A DNA stretch of 64,000 nucleotides from Moraxellaceae bacterium AER2_44_116. Lineage in GTDB: Bacteria > Pseudomonadota > Gammaproteobacteria > Pseudomonadales > Moraxellaceae. Below are positions 44,401-53,938 of the stretch, piece by piece. Position 1 is the first letter of the stretch; each line of letters begins with the position of its first letter. The notes beneath the pieces were generated by a model that saw nothing but the letters and a program-made list of their open reading frames with translations, made no database searches and was not told where the DNA came from. The stretch lies in the NCBI GenBank assembly GCA_006546595.1, contig VIAD01000009.1:68769-132768 (forward strand). Direction: 5' to 3'. The position numbers and the translations under genes are program-made.

Positions 44401-47400
44401 TCAGCACCCTCATCAATTTCAGCAACAGGCGGAACATAACTGCTTTCTGTAGGCAAATTAACAACAGGACTTCCGCCCCACTCACGTAAACGCTCCACCA
44501 ACTTAGGGTTAGGGGTCACGGTTTGACTAGCCGCCAACGTATCAAAAATATTGATAATTTCGTCATGTGCATTGGCTAAGTCTTCTAACAACTGCTCATT
44601 TGCTAACGCTTTTTCAGCATCTTCTGCTATAAAACGATAGACATAAATTAACTGATTACTAATTTCAGCTAATGGTAAAACCATCGAATTTTTTGCAGAT
44701 GGTGCTAAACGCTCTAATTCTTGCACCAGCAACTGAATGTGTTCCGCATGATCTGGCGCACTTAACCAACCACTCAACTCCCACGGCGCATCAAGTAAAT
44801 GATCCAAACCTAAATCAAGGAAGCCTGCAACCAAACCTGCTGCATTAACAGGTGACGCAGCCTCTGCAACAACATTTTCGTCATCTGAGGACACAGGAGC
44901 ATGAGCCGTGCTTTCAACTCGCGCAACAAAATCATTGACCTCGGGAATAAATCCTTCTCCACCCGCCATCACATCAACAATACTTTGTTTGATTAAACGA
45001 TGAGACTCTGCCAACAACTCAATATGTTTATGCTGTAAACCCCGATGTTGATTTCTTAAATCTTTCAGCAATTGCTCCATTGGCGCAGCAATCAATGCAA
45101 TTGCTTTAATACCTGCCATACCTGCACTACCACGTAAGGTATGCAAGGCTCTTAACATTTGATCTGTCACAGCAACGGCTTTGTATTGTGCAGGTAAATC
45201 CGCGAGATACGTGGCAATTTCATCAAGATAGCTATTCGCTTCATTGGTGAAAATATCAAGCAATACAGTGTCTTGAGTCACCATACTTTCAGATTGAGCC
45301 GGCATTTCTGCTAGACTTGCAGCTAACTCCTCAAAAGCATCAGTCATATCTGCTTCGTCAGCGTTTTCTTCTGCGGTTACGGCTGTCGATGCTGCAACGG
45401 CTACAACCTCATCTTTAATATCATCAACGGTGACTTCTTGCGCGACAATAACAGGCTCAGGTTCTATGCCGTGCATACAAGCAACGGCGGCTTCAACCTC
45501 AGCAATAGACACCTCTTTGGCATGAGCAAAATGATCGGCAATACTCATCAACGGCGACGTGTTTAAAGTCGGCGTTTCTTTATTTTGAAAGTTGCTTACC
45601 AATTCTGGGATGACGTGAATCACTTCGGTAATTAACCGAGTCATCTCAGGACTAGGCTTGGCTGTTTTGTCGATGACACGGTTAAGCATGTTTTCAACAG
45701 ACCATGCTAGCTCAGCCTCCACTTTTGCACCCACCATACGACCAGAGCCTTTCAGGGTATGGAAACCGCGACGAAACTCCGTCAGTGCAGAAGAGTTAGT
45801 AAAATTGGCCGCCCATTTGGGAAAATACGTATTGATTGTTTCAAGCACTTCTTCGGCTTCTTCAATAAATATTTCTCTGATTTCATCATCTTGGCTAAAG
45901 TCATCCGTAGGAACAGGAATATGTTGAGGAACAGCAACTGCTGACACTTCCGTTGGTAATACCGAAGTGACAGGTTCATGCTCTACTGCAGTAGCTGACA
46001 CCGATTCATCATCTCTATTATTACCCAAAGAATCGGACTGAGTGCTTAGGGAAGACTCTTCGCCTAAATCCATTGGCACATCAAAGACTTCATCCATTAA
46101 ATCGCTATCAAAGACAACCGCTTCATCAGTCAAAGCTCGATTTTCTTCAGTGACAGGAGCATCATCGACGACTTGAACGGATGGCGACTCAATAATATCG
46201 GCAAAAACAACGCTAAACACACCCGTTAAATCTATATCGACCACAGCGGTGCGCGTTATTTCATCGGTTGTTTCTTCTGTCGTATTCGCCTCAACTGCTT
46301 GAGCTTCCTCAACGAAAGTTTGTACTTCGCCACGAGCATAAGCCATCGCCCATGCCACGTCTTCTGTAGAGGGCGATTGAGCTTTAGCAAATAAATCGGC
46401 AACGGTCATTAATGCAGCAGTATTAATACAAGGCGATTGTTGATGATGGAAATTTGCCACTAAATCAGGGGTAACGGCCACAATATCGGTAATCAAGCCC
46501 ATCATCACCGCATTTGGCTGAGTTGATTTATCAATTACACGGTTTAACATGTTTTCAATAGACCATGCCAACTCAGCAACAACTTTCGCTCCAACCATAC
46601 GGCCTGAGCCTTTCAGGGTATGAAAACCTCGACGCACCTCGGTCAATGCGGTTTTATTCTCAAAATTAGCGGCCCATTTAGGTAAGAACTCTTGCAATGT
46701 TTCTAAGACTTCTTCTGCCTCTTCAACAAAAATTTCACGAATTTCTTCATCTTCAATACTATCATCTTGAGGAACTTCGGCAGTCACTTCAAAGGGAGGC
46801 TTTTTGACGACGCTGGCTTTCACGACTAACGCGTCAACCGCTTTGTCCTCACTCATTTTTTCTGCACTTTCAGCTATAACATCCGTGCCAACCATAGTTG
46901 CATCAAAAGCGGATGCAATATCTTCAATACTGTGCGCCGTAGTCTCATCAGTCGCTATTAATGCTGCCGTATCTTTGACTTCTAGCGTGGCTAATTGTTG
47001 AGAAATTGCAACATTGACCAGCGTAGCATCTGGATCAGAGATAGAAGAAGGCATAAATGCCGACTCTGTTCCATCGAATTGCGTCAGATGAGGTGTTAAT
47101 GGCTCTGATGAAGGTGTATCTATTGATTTTTTAGGCGTAAAAGTCATATTGCCTAATATCGCTTCGGCATCAAACGTCAATGTACTATTAAAAACACTGT
47201 CTTCTTCATCTATGACATCTTTCGGCTCAGGTAACACCACCGCAGGAATATGCAACAGTGTTTTATCACCCGCATTGATCTCCGTAGTGGCTGATACATC
47301 AGAAGTCAAAGAAGGCAGCGCGACAAATGTTTGTGTCTCATCTAAAGCATCAATATCATTCTCAAGTAAATCATCCTTGGGCTCCGGCAACACCAATGCA

Positions 47401-49262
47401 GGCATAGATACTTGCGTTTTATCCCAATCGGTCTCTTGTGCTGCGGCTTCAATATCAACAGGTTCTGGCAATACGACCGCGGGGGTATTAAACAATGTTT
47501 TATCTAATAAACTCTCAGGCACTTCAAAAACAACTTCTGGCAGCGCTCTCTCTTCTTCTGTTTTTGCTTCGGTGCGTCTGGCAACGGGTTCAGGTGGTGG
47601 TACTAAGACCAAACCATAACCTAATTTATCCAATGATTGAGAAGCTAAATCTAGCAAGCTATTATTTTGATGATGATTCGCCACACGCTCTAGATAATAT
47701 TCAACCGATGAAATAACGTCCGCCAATGTGTCCATTTCTGACCAACTAGGACGATATTCATCTTTAAGCAAATGCTGTTGGATAAACTCAGACAACTTGG
47801 ACAAAATATGTGCAGGGCGAGTTAAGTCTAACATGGTTAGACCACCACGAACCGTTGCCAATAATGCAGGCAACTCCGCCAAACGTTCGGCATTCCATTG
47901 AGAGCTGATGTATTCAACGATACACTCTTTGGCTTTTTCTAATGCCGTTCTTGACTCTCTCAGTACCGCGCCTTGAGCAGCTGAAACCTGATCCACCATG
48001 GCATTGCCGCCAAAAGTATCAATGGATGAGGATAGTGGTTGGTCGTCAATGACTTGCTGTAAACTGGACTCAACTTCAATTAAGCCACTGGCAATGACTA
48101 ACAAAGCCCCTTCAGGCAACACGCCAAAATTAATCGCTTTACTGAGAGTTCTGTTTTGCTCGGAAATGATTTTTTGCAACTGCTGAAAACCGAGAACCTG
48201 TAAGGTGCTCGCTACTTGTTTCAAAATAGGCAGCAGCGGTTTTAAAGCCTGAATATCGGGATGACTCGCATAAGTCAAATCATCAATGGTCTCTTTAACA
48301 TGAGCCAATTCGTCACTCACACCTTTAATCACTGACTGCATCGCTTGACGATCAGGTGCGGCGAGTTTTTCTTTTTCAGCTTCAACGATGTCAAAAGTAG
48401 GTAATGCTTCATCTAAACGATACAAGGCACGTATCGCAATAATCCGATGAGTCATTCCTCGACTTTTAGCCAAATAATAAAGAATATTTTTTAACAGATC
48501 TAAGGGTGGCGTATGTTGTGGATATGCAGAAAACTTGCGTAGCTCCTGCTCAATCTCACCTAATAGCGTTTTAATGGCAGGAGTCAGCGGAATGCCATTC
48601 GTCATTAAACCTTCGACGAGCGCAGATGACATTTGCCACAGTGCTTGCAATGCTTTTTGACCAATAAATAAACCAAGCTTTTCAAATACTAATAATAAAT
48701 GCTCATAATTTTGCTGCAAATGTTGCTGACGAATAATGCCCAACAAGCTTAACTGATAGCCATGACGTATTTTTTTTAGTGCCGCAGGAAAAGGCGCAAC
48801 ACCCGACTGGCCTAAAACTGAGAACACACGGACAAAATCGGGCTTGAATAACGCCAGTTCTGACAAGGGGGCTTCATCGTGAGCCACTCTTAGTGCATTA
48901 ATTGTTGATAACAAGACAAAGGGGGTATCACGTTTAGCGACTTGTAAACGTTCTAAGTATGCAGGCAACTGTAGCATGGCATCAATGAGCGCATGGTGCG
49001 CTTGAGTGCTATCAACAACTTTATGATTGACAAGCGATAGACAGAGTTTCTCCATCTCCTCAGCAAGCATGGCCGCACCATAAAACTCCACCATTTGCAG
49101 AGTACCAAAAATTTGGTGCAAATAAGCCAAGCAAAAGCGCAGTTTAGCGACATCATAAGGATTCGCAATATATGCTTCTAATGCTTGCTGCGCTTGTTTT
49201 AATGTTTCTTCAATCTCGCTTTTAACCCAGTCTAAAGCAAGAAAGTTATGATTATCACTCAT
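41451..49262 (-). CDS. chpA: Hybrid chemosensory histidine kinase ChpA
   Basis: The 2,603-residue central kinase of the Pil-Chp system starts at the ATG at 49262 (GGGGAGG nine bases upstream), which gives the known start (NHNFLALDWVKSEI). Order: a FimL-like N-terminal region (1-570), a linker with three VLPEP repeats (about 585-680), and HPt domains with phosphorylatable histidine near residues 881 and 1168 (both FHTLKGSGRMVGA), 1374 (ALHTLRGSAGM), 1664 (LHTLKGGARM) and 1852 (LHTLKGGAFM). Then come dimerisation near 2000, the ATPase with HMLRNAVDHGLE near 2188 and DDGRGV, a CheW-like domain (2310-2450), and a receiver with DIEMPRMDGF near 2528. It phosphorylates PilG and PilH to steer pilus extension and retraction. 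The Pseudomonas protein is 2,472 residues. Confidence 0.96.
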   Translation of the reverse strand: MSDNHNFLALDWVKSEIEETLKQAQQALEAYIANPYDVAKLRFCLAYLHQIFGTLQMVEFYGAAMLAEEMEKLCLSLVNHKVVDSTQAHHALIDAMLQLPAYLERLQVAKRDTPFVLLSTINALRVAHDEAPLSELALFKPDFVRVFSVLGQSGVAPFPAALKKIRHGYQLSLLGIIRQQHLQQNYEHLLLVFEKLGLFIGQKALQALWQMSSALVEGLMTNGIPLTPAIKTLLGEIEQELRKFSAYPQHTPPLDLLKNILYYLAKSRGMTHRIIAIRALYRLDEALPTFDIVEAEKEKLAAPDRQAMQSVIKGVSDELAHVKETIDDLTYASHPDIQALKPLLPILKQVASTLQVLGFQQLQKIISEQNRTLSKAINFGVLPEGALLVIASGLIEVESSLQQVIDDQPLSSSIDTFGGNAMVDQVSAAQGAVLRESRTALEKAKECIVEYISSQWNAERLAELPALLATVRGGLTMLDLTRPAHILSKLSEFIQQHLLKDEYRPSWSEMDTLADVISSVEYYLERVANHHQNNSLLDLASQSLDKLGYGLVLVPPPEPVARRTEAKTEEERALPEVVFEVPESLLDKTLFNTPAVVLPEPVDIEAAAQETDWDKTQVSMPALVLPEPKDDLLENDIDALDETQTFVALPSLTSDVSATTEINAGDKTLLHIPAVVLPEPKDVIDEEDSVFNSTLTFDAEAILGNMTFTPKKSIDTPSSEPLTPHLTQFDGTESAFMPSSISDPDATLVNVAISQQLATLEVKDTAALIATDETTAHSIEDIASAFDATMVGTDVIAESAEKMSEDKAVDALVVKASVVKKPPFEVTAEVPQDDSIEDEEIREIFVEEAEEVLETLQEFLPKWAANFENKTALTEVRRGFHTLKGSGRMVGAKVVAELAWSIENMLNRVIDKSTQPNAVMMGLITDIVAVTPDLVANFHHQQSPCINTAALMTVADLFAKAQSPSTEDVAWAMAYARGEVQTFVEEAQAVEANTTEETTDEITRTAVVDIDLTGVFSVVFADIIESPSVQVVDDAPVTEENRALTDEAVVFDSDLMDEVFDVPMDLGEESSLSTQSDSLGNNRDDESVSATAVEHEPVTSVLPTEVSAVAVPQHIPVPTDDFSQDDEIREIFIEEAEEVLETINTYFPKWAANFTNSSALTEFRRGFHTLKGSGRMVGAKVEAELAWSVENMLNRVIDKTAKPSPEMTRLITEVIHVIPELVSNFQNKETPTLNTSPLMSIADHFAHAKEVSIAEVEAAVACMHGIEPEPVIVAQEVTVDDIKDEVVAVAASTAVTAEENADEADMTDAFEELAASLAEMPAQSESMVTQDTVLLDIFTNEANSYLDEIATYLADLPAQYKAVAVTDQMLRALHTLRGSAGMAGIKAIALIAAPMEQLLKDLRNQHRGLQHKHIELLAESHRLIKQSIVDVMAGGEGFIPEVNDFVARVESTAHAPVSSDDENVVAEAASPVNAAGLVAGFLDLGLDHLLDAPWELSGWLSAPDHAEHIQLLVQELERLAPSAKNSMVLPLAEISNQLIYVYRFIAEDAEKALANEQLLEDLANAHDEIINIFDTLAASQTVTPNPKLVERLREWGGSPVVNLPTESSYVPPVAEIDEGADPELLSIFLEEAEEVLTAADDELNNWRANLEDKQPLRVLQRHLHTLKGGARMAVVASLGDLGHELEFLYEDLVNNRYQATQVLIDLLQRCHDRLAEMIEDLQKEGRCKFAKDLVDVIDLYRHKPSDAVILDFFSPAAGGLTKVENIETVSSVAIPESLAIKTEVEIAPTPVISTTSAAVEYDSASQDLDPDLLAIFLEEAQEIVDETNAGLQEWIKQPENVTPVQILQRGLHTLKGGAFMSGVKSLGDLAHEMENIYEGVCLKRYHGTPDVFSLLQRCHDRIADAVVSLQDNGKSLSVGDLVEQLKRYLSSPATFKDDIAVVAATPVAPVSAPSVAQAVTTIEKVESSLPVIAEGMMPAMTGNFRQATNTQAAQEMIRVSSELMEKLINLAGETSITRSRVEMGVHGFAQTVEEMGATVQRLVDQLRRMEGELEVQILASHTEEASKYEDFDPLEMDQYSSLNQLSKSLSESASDLFEIKATLIEKARDTETLLLQQARLNTELQEGLMSSRLVPFSRLAPRLQRIVRQTSTELHKPAELIVINAEGEMDRTLLERIVAPLEHMLRNAVDHGLESPADRATAGKEAMGRITLSIGREGGEIILTLADDGRGVNVDAVRKKAIERGLLDENTVISEKELLQFLFSAGFSTAQKVTQISGRGVGMDVVQSEIKQLGGTVVIHSVAGKGTTFVMRLPFTVAVSRALMVRIGEDVYAIPLSQIEGIVRASPYELETYYSPDAPPFEYANIGYKLHYLGEFVHGVRVPSLFGQTLPLPIMLVRGAEQRVAIQVDQLIGSREIVVKSVGAQLASVAGISGATILGDGSVVIILDTVAMLRAASLQKPRQKQQIIDGIAAKPERTTRTVMVVDDSVTVRKVTSRLLERHGFEVVLAKDGLDAITKLEDIRPDIMLLDIEMPRMDGFEVASLVRHNPNLIGLPIIMITSRTGEKHRERAFQIGVNAYMGKPFQEQQLLETISELLAAVAAR

Positions 49263-49314
49263 CTTTTTAACCTCCCCTCTGGGGGCTTGATGCTTTTTAT
49301 TACGATCACGATAC

Positions 49315-50205
49315 TTAGGCAATACGTCGGTAAGCTAAAGTATCAGGATAGTCAATACGCTCTAACAACGGATGTTGCCAATCCATCATTTCACCAACAC
49401 CCAACACTAAGATTCCTCCTAGCTGCAAGCGTGATGCAAGATGAGAAACAACATCTCGTTTGCGAAAACGGCGGAAATAAATCAGTACATTTTGACAGAA
49501 TATAACATCCATATCACTAAAAGGAGCTTTCTCTAGCTCCATTAAATTTAACTGAGCAAAAGCAATTCTCGCTTTTAAAGATTGGCTAATCTGCCAGTCT
49601 CGATGGTTTGCTAAGAGGTGGAAATATTGTTCTTTGAGTTGTTCGGGAATGCCATGTAATTTCCGCTCATTATAAACACCTAACTTTGCTTTCGCTAAAG
49701 TTGGTAAACTAATATCTGTCGCGGTAATGCCATAAAAAACACTTTTACGTCCTGTTGTGTGTAACAAGTCCTCAATCAACAACGCTAAAGAATAAGGCTC
49801 TTCCCCTGTTGAACAACCCGCACTCCACAAATTTAATGCTTGCGTTTTAGGATCAGCAAGCTGTGCTTTTAAGTGTTGTTCAACCAAAGCATAAGAACTA
49901 GCATGTCTAAAAAAAGAGGTTTCTTGCACAGCTAGGCGATCAACTAAAATCACCCATTCTCTTTCGCCACTAGCTCCTGCCATTAACTGTTCATAGTACG
50001 TTTCATAGTCATTGATAGCAATTTCTCGCATCCGCGTTGATAAAGCTATCTCTAGAAAGGGGCGACGCGTTTGCGTAAATGTCATACCCGTACGCGCATC
50101 AATCAGCCCTTGCCATAAAGCAAACAGTTCATCCGAAATAGGAACTACTGGCTTGATACCCCAATCTTCTAGTGCCACGCCTGTGTCCTCATGCTGGTCA
50201 GACAA
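49315..50205 (-). CDS. pilK: Chemotaxis methyltransferase PilK (CheR-like)
   Basis: The 296-residue AdoMet-dependent enzyme methylates receptor glutamates. It has a helical CheR N-domain (residues 20-95) and a Rossmann-like catalytic domain with SAGCSTGEEPYSLALLI, the CheR motif I. Further conserved parts are YGITATDISLPTLAKAKLG and DVIFCQNVLIYF. It acts on PilJ with ChpB as opposing enzyme. It starts ten bases after pilJ and is followed 52 bases later by chpA. Confidence 0.94.
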   Translation of the reverse strand: MSDQHEDTGVALEDWGIKPVVPISDELFALWQGLIDARTGMTFTQTRRPFLEIALSTRMREIAINDYETYYEQLMAGASGEREWVILVDRLAVQETSFFRHASSYALVEQHLKAQLADPKTQALNLWSAGCSTGEEPYSLALLIEDLLHTTGRKSVFYGITATDISLPTLAKAKLGVYNERKLHGIPEQLKEQYFHLLANHRDWQISQSLKARIAFAQLNLMELEKAPFSDMDVIFCQNVLIYFRRFRKRDVVSHLASRLQLGGILVLGVGEMMDWQHPLLERIDYPDTLAYRRIA

Positions 50206-50215
50206 TTACCTATGA

Positions 50216-52336
50216 TTAGGCATAGTCTGGTAACTTGAAGCCTGCTACAGATAAACGTAATTCAGCAGCCATTTCTGCCAAGTTACCAATCGAACGTGCC
50301 GTTGCAATAGTACCAGCGGTTGTTTGAGTGGTAATTTCTTGAATGACGTTCATGGTATTAGAAATATGGCCTGCGGATGCTGCTTGTTGACGCGCCGCGT
50401 TAGAAATATTCTGAATCAAGTCCGCAAGGTTACGAGAAACCGTTTGAATCTCTTCAAGTGCCACACCCGCATCTTGCGCTAAGCGTGCACCACGAACAAC
50501 TTCAGATGTCGTTTGTTCCATCGAGATAACCGCTTCGTTAGTATCGGATTGAATCGTTTTAACCAATTGCTCAATCTGTTTTGTCGCAGAAGCTGAACGT
50601 TCAGCGAGACGTTGAACTTCGTCAGCAACCACCGCGAAACCACGACCTGCTTCACCCGCCATCGACGCTTGAATTGCCGCATTTAACGCGAGAATGTTGG
50701 TTTGGTCGGCAATGTCATTAATAAGAGAAACGATGTCACCAATCTCTTGCGAAGATTCACCCAAACGTTTAATACGTTTTGATGTTTCTTGGATCTGTTC
50801 ACGAATCGTATCCATACCCTCGATACTACGTTGCACCACATCCGCCCCTTTATGGGCGATGGCTACAGATCTATCCGCAACGACCGCTGATTCGGCAGCG
50901 TTGGCAGATACTTGGTCAATCGAAACCGCCATTTCATTAACCGCAGCAGAAGCACCTGCAATCTCTTGCGCTTGATGCTCAGAAGCTTCCGCTAAGTGCA
51001 TCGCTGTTGATTGCGTTTCTTGAGCAGCAGAAGATACTTGCACCGCAGTTTGGTTAATTGTTGATACCAACTGACGCAACTGGTCAATGGAGTAGTTAAT
51101 AGAGTCGGCAATCGCACCCGTGAAATCTTCAGAAACCGTTGCTTGTACAGTTAAGTCACCATCAGCGAGGTCACCTAATTCATCAAGCAAACGCAAAATC
51201 GCGGATTGGTTACGTTGGTTTTCTAATTCAACAGTCTCTGCACGATGACGATCAGCATCAGCGTCTAATTGTGCACGTTCTCTGTCTTGACGCGCACGGA
51301 CACGAATAAATCCAAACAATGAAATCAATGTTGCTGCTAAAGAAAACACACCAATAACCGTCGCAGAAACAGCATTCGCTTCTTCATCGACAATTGCGGT
51401 AAGTTTAGTCAACGTTGACAGCAATTCAGGAGAGTCACGAAAGATCGCCGCAGAGGCTTCACGAACCTGAAACAACTCAGGAGAGGATTGTAAAATTTCG
51501 TTTGCACCTTGCTGTACAGAACTTTCAAACAGTTTACTAACGGCCGTAAGAGATGTTCTCGCTGTAGGATCTTTCACAGCCACTAAGCCTTGATCAGCAT
51601 CACCATTCAATAAGCCAGTTAACACTTGACCAAATGTTTCTGAGTCCCGACCGAAATCGTCCGCAGCCATAACAGCGTTTTCATCACCGTTTAATACACT
51701 GCTCACGGAACGCAGAATACGCTCTGCTAATACTGATTGATTTTTAGCAAATACCACTTGTGAAGCTGAAGAACCTGAAGCGACCATTGCATCAACAATA
51801 CCGTCATTTTCTGCTTGCAACTCAGGAACAGCATCCGCAATACCCGCAACTAAATCATGCAAATTACTAACGGTTTTCTCACCCGCACTCACTGCCTGAA
51901 TATTTTTTGAGGCTCGTTCCCAAATAACTTGTACAGCTTTAGTTTCGGGATAACTTTCATCATGCAATACTTTTAACGATCCCCAACGAGAGTTAAACTC
52001 TTTTGCAGCCTTATTGAGTGCTTCGAAAGCCTGCTGGTTACCTGATGCCGCTTCCGTCGCATTTTTTGCGATATTTTGAGACAACACACGCAATTCAGAC
52101 GCATGCTGAATCATTTGCCGACCGTTAGAACTCTTTTTTGCCACAACGACAAAAGAGCCTGCGGTTAGCATAATAAAGATAATAAAAGCCAATAAAAAGC
52201 GTGTTGCATCAGGGGTATCTGCAAGCGACCGCCAAAAACCACGGCTAAATACAGCCTGAAACGTATTCTTCGAAAGCAGGCTTTTAAAATTTATCCCTGT
52301 AAGAGATTTTCGCAAATTTGGCACTGGTGATTTCAT
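50216..52336 (-). CDS. pilJ: Methyl-accepting receptor PilJ
   Basis: The 706-residue receptor starts at the ATG at 52336 (GGAG upstream; an in-frame TTG further up has no ribosome site). It has two transmembrane helices (about 46-65 and 330-350) with a roughly 265-residue periplasmic PilJ-type sensor between them, where type IV pilin contacts are thought to be sensed. A HAMP-like linker follows, then the signalling coiled coil with DQTNILALNAAIQASMAGEA and FAVVADEVQRLAERSA. The tip is well conserved. It signals through PilI and ChpC to ChpA. The gene begins about 57 bases after pilI. Confidence 0.96.
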   Translation of the reverse strand: MKSPVPNLRKSLTGINFKSLLSKNTFQAVFSRGFWRSLADTPDATRFLLAFIIFIMLTAGSFVVVAKKSSNGRQMIQHASELRVLSQNIAKNATEAASGNQQAFEALNKAAKEFNSRWGSLKVLHDESYPETKAVQVIWERASKNIQAVSAGEKTVSNLHDLVAGIADAVPELQAENDGIVDAMVASGSSASQVVFAKNQSVLAERILRSVSSVLNGDENAVMAADDFGRDSETFGQVLTGLLNGDADQGLVAVKDPTARTSLTAVSKLFESSVQQGANEILQSSPELFQVREASAAIFRDSPELLSTLTKLTAIVDEEANAVSATVIGVFSLAATLISLFGFIRVRARQDRERAQLDADADRHRAETVELENQRNQSAILRLLDELGDLADGDLTVQATVSEDFTGAIADSINYSIDQLRQLVSTINQTAVQVSSAAQETQSTAMHLAEASEHQAQEIAGASAAVNEMAVSIDQVSANAAESAVVADRSVAIAHKGADVVQRSIEGMDTIREQIQETSKRIKRLGESSQEIGDIVSLINDIADQTNILALNAAIQASMAGEAGRGFAVVADEVQRLAERSASATKQIEQLVKTIQSDTNEAVISMEQTTSEVVRGARLAQDAGVALEEIQTVSRNLADLIQNISNAARQQAASAGHISNTMNVIQEITTQTTAGTIATARSIGNLAEMAAELRLSVAGFKLPDYA

Positions 52337-52393
52337 AGCGGACAGATCTCCACACAACCTGTTTTTATTTTCTTTAAAACCACGAAACCTATG

Positions 52394-52924
52394 TTAAGCA
52401 ACTGCTGCTTTAAGGAAACGTGGGTCTTCAATCAAACGACTGAGTAACAAGACATACCATGTACGTCCATCACGAACAAAAGCACCCTGCACAAAGGGTT
52501 CAGCTCCAGTAAAGGGAGCTTTTACATCCATCGTATAATCGGCAATATTAAAATGCTGCATACCCAGCACCTCATCTACTGTTAAACCCGTAAATACGCC
52601 TTGATGATCGACCACTAACACGCGATGTTTATGCTCTTGTACGAGAGACTTTCGTCCCATAAACATCATCATGTCACTGATTGGTAATAACCGTCCGCGA
52701 ACATTCGCTAGACCTTTCATCCAAGACTCAACGCCTGGAACTAAGGTATAACGTGGGATTTTTAAGACTTCAGCTACTTCGCCGATAGGTGCTAAAAAAT
52801 TCTCACCCGAAAGTGTGAATCCAACCCCTGTCCACGCATTAGCACCCTGTCCCAACAAGCCTAAACCACGTTTTTTGGAACGCTCGGCGAGTTCTAGCAG
52901 TTTAATAAAACCTTTGGCTGCCAT
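52394..52924 (-). CDS. pilI: CheW-like adaptor PilI
   Basis: The 176-residue CheW-like protein connects PilJ to ChpA. The recognisable parts are GENFLAPIGEVAEVLKIPRY, the following VKG-like GLANVRGRLLPISDM, and the C-terminal GAFVRDGRTWYVLLLSRL. It lies 10 bases after pilH in the conserved order. Confidence 0.95.
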   Translation of the reverse strand: MAAKGFIKLLELAERSKKRGLGLLGQGANAWTGVGFTLSGENFLAPIGEVAEVLKIPRYTLVPGVESWMKGLANVRGRLLPISDMMMFMGRKSLVQEHKHRVLVVDHQGVFTGLTVDEVLGMQHFNIADYTMDVKAPFTGAEPFVQGAFVRDGRTWYVLLLSRLIEDPRFLKAAVA

Positions 52925-52934
52925 GGTGTACGAC

Positions 52935-53303
52935 CTACTTGCCTGGTATTAAGTTACGAATCACACTCATCAGTAAGTTTTCATCTACTGGTTTGGTGAG
53001 ATAGTCGCAAGCTCCTTGCCGCTTTCCCCAAACACGATCAGTCTCTTGATCTTTGGTAGTGACAATGACAACGGGAATGTGTGCAGTATCAGCACCTTTT
53101 GTAATTTGACGAGTCGCCTGAAATCCATTAATTCCGGGCATCACCACATCCATCAGTACTAAATCAGGTAGCTCTGCACGCGCAACCGCCACCCCATCTG
53201 CACCATTAGTTGCTTCTAATGCCACATGACCGTTACGTTCCAAAATCTCTTTAAAACGGTAAGTCTCTGTCGGCGAATCATCTACAATCAAAATTCGAGC
53301 CAT
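52935..53303 (-). CDS. pilH: Response regulator PilH
   Basis: The 122-residue stand-alone receiver has acidic pocket DDSP near residue 8, phosphoaspartate in LVLMDVVMPGINGFQ, the Thr in VIVTTKD and the Lys in YLTKPVD. In Pseudomonas PilH acts as counterpart or phosphate sink to PilG and favours pilus retraction. It is 30 bases downstream of pilG. Confidence 0.96.
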   Translation of the reverse strand: MARILIVDDSPTETYRFKEILERNGHVALEATNGADGVAVARAELPDLVLMDVVMPGINGFQATRQITKGADTAHIPVVIVTTKDQETDRVWGKRQGACDYLTKPVDENLLMSVIRNLIPGK

Positions 53304-53333
53304 ACTGTCCTCATTCTTATTGCTATTGACAGG

Positions 53334-53717
53334 TTAGGACTTGACGTATAGACGGATGGCACTAAACAACTCTTCCTTACTGAAGGGCTTAGTGAGGTAT
53401 TCATCCGCGCCAACGATACGCCCTTTCGCTTTATCAAACAAACCATCTTTACTGGACAACATAATGACAGGAGTTGACTTAAAAGCAGAGTTATTTTTAA
53501 TCAAAGCACAGGTCTGATAACCATCCAAACGCGGCATCATGATATCAACAAAAATGATATCTGGATTGGTATCCGCTATTTTTGCTAAGGCATCAAAACC
53601 GTCTGTTGCCGTGACAACGGTACAACCCGCTTTTTGTAATAACGTTTCAGCAGTACGGCGAATAGTCTTGGAGTCATCAATTACCATGACTTTTAAGCCG
53701 TCAAAATTCTCTTCCAT
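53334..53717 (-). CDS. pilG: Response regulator PilG
   Basis: The 127-residue stand-alone receiver has DDSK near residue 16, phosphoaspartate in IIFVDIMMPRLDGYQ, the Ser in VIMLSSKD and the Lys in YLTKPFSKEE. PilG promotes pilus extension and, in Pseudomonas, stimulates the adenylate cyclase CyaB. It is the first gene of the cluster; a 339-base gap with hairpins precedes it. Confidence 0.96.
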   Translation of the reverse strand: MEENFDGLKVMVIDDSKTIRRTAETLLQKAGCTVVTATDGFDALAKIADTNPDIIFVDIMMPRLDGYQTCALIKNNSAFKSTPVIMLSSKDGLFDKAKGRIVGADEYLTKPFSKEELFSAIRLYVKS

Positions 53718-53789
53718 CGGAATCGCCTTCCTATTATGAGGTTATATAATATATAGCCAATTGTGGAGTTCGGAAAGTTAAACCAAGCA

Positions 53790-53938
53790 CCCCGTTTATC
53801 ATGTTGAACATACGTTATTCGGGGGGGTAGCCTTTCTTTTAACATAGTTTCTGGGATGAATCCATAGGGGAATGGACTTAGCCTGTCAAACTATCGCCTA
53901 AATAAATTACAAAGGCTTAGCATGAGAACCTCATGCTT
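53790..53938 (-). promoter_or_regulatory. Structured leader region ahead of pilG
   Basis: Three inverted-repeat structures lie in the 339-base gene-free gap. AGCATGAG-aac-CTCATGCT is perfect (53920-53938). A two-tier stem follows, ATAGTTT/AAACTAT outside and TCCAT/ATGGA inside (53844-53895). A third has CCCCG/CGGGG arms around ATGTTGAACAT (53790-53824). No riboswitch class I know fits. The first hairpin could end a short RNA or mark a promoter; the rest could fold in the pilG 5' leader. Confidence 0.4.

Noticed and set aside
47149..47619. 156-residue plus-strand Ser-rich frame inside chpA
   Set aside because: It is a low-complexity shadow of the acidic ChpA linker; chpA is continuous on the other strand.
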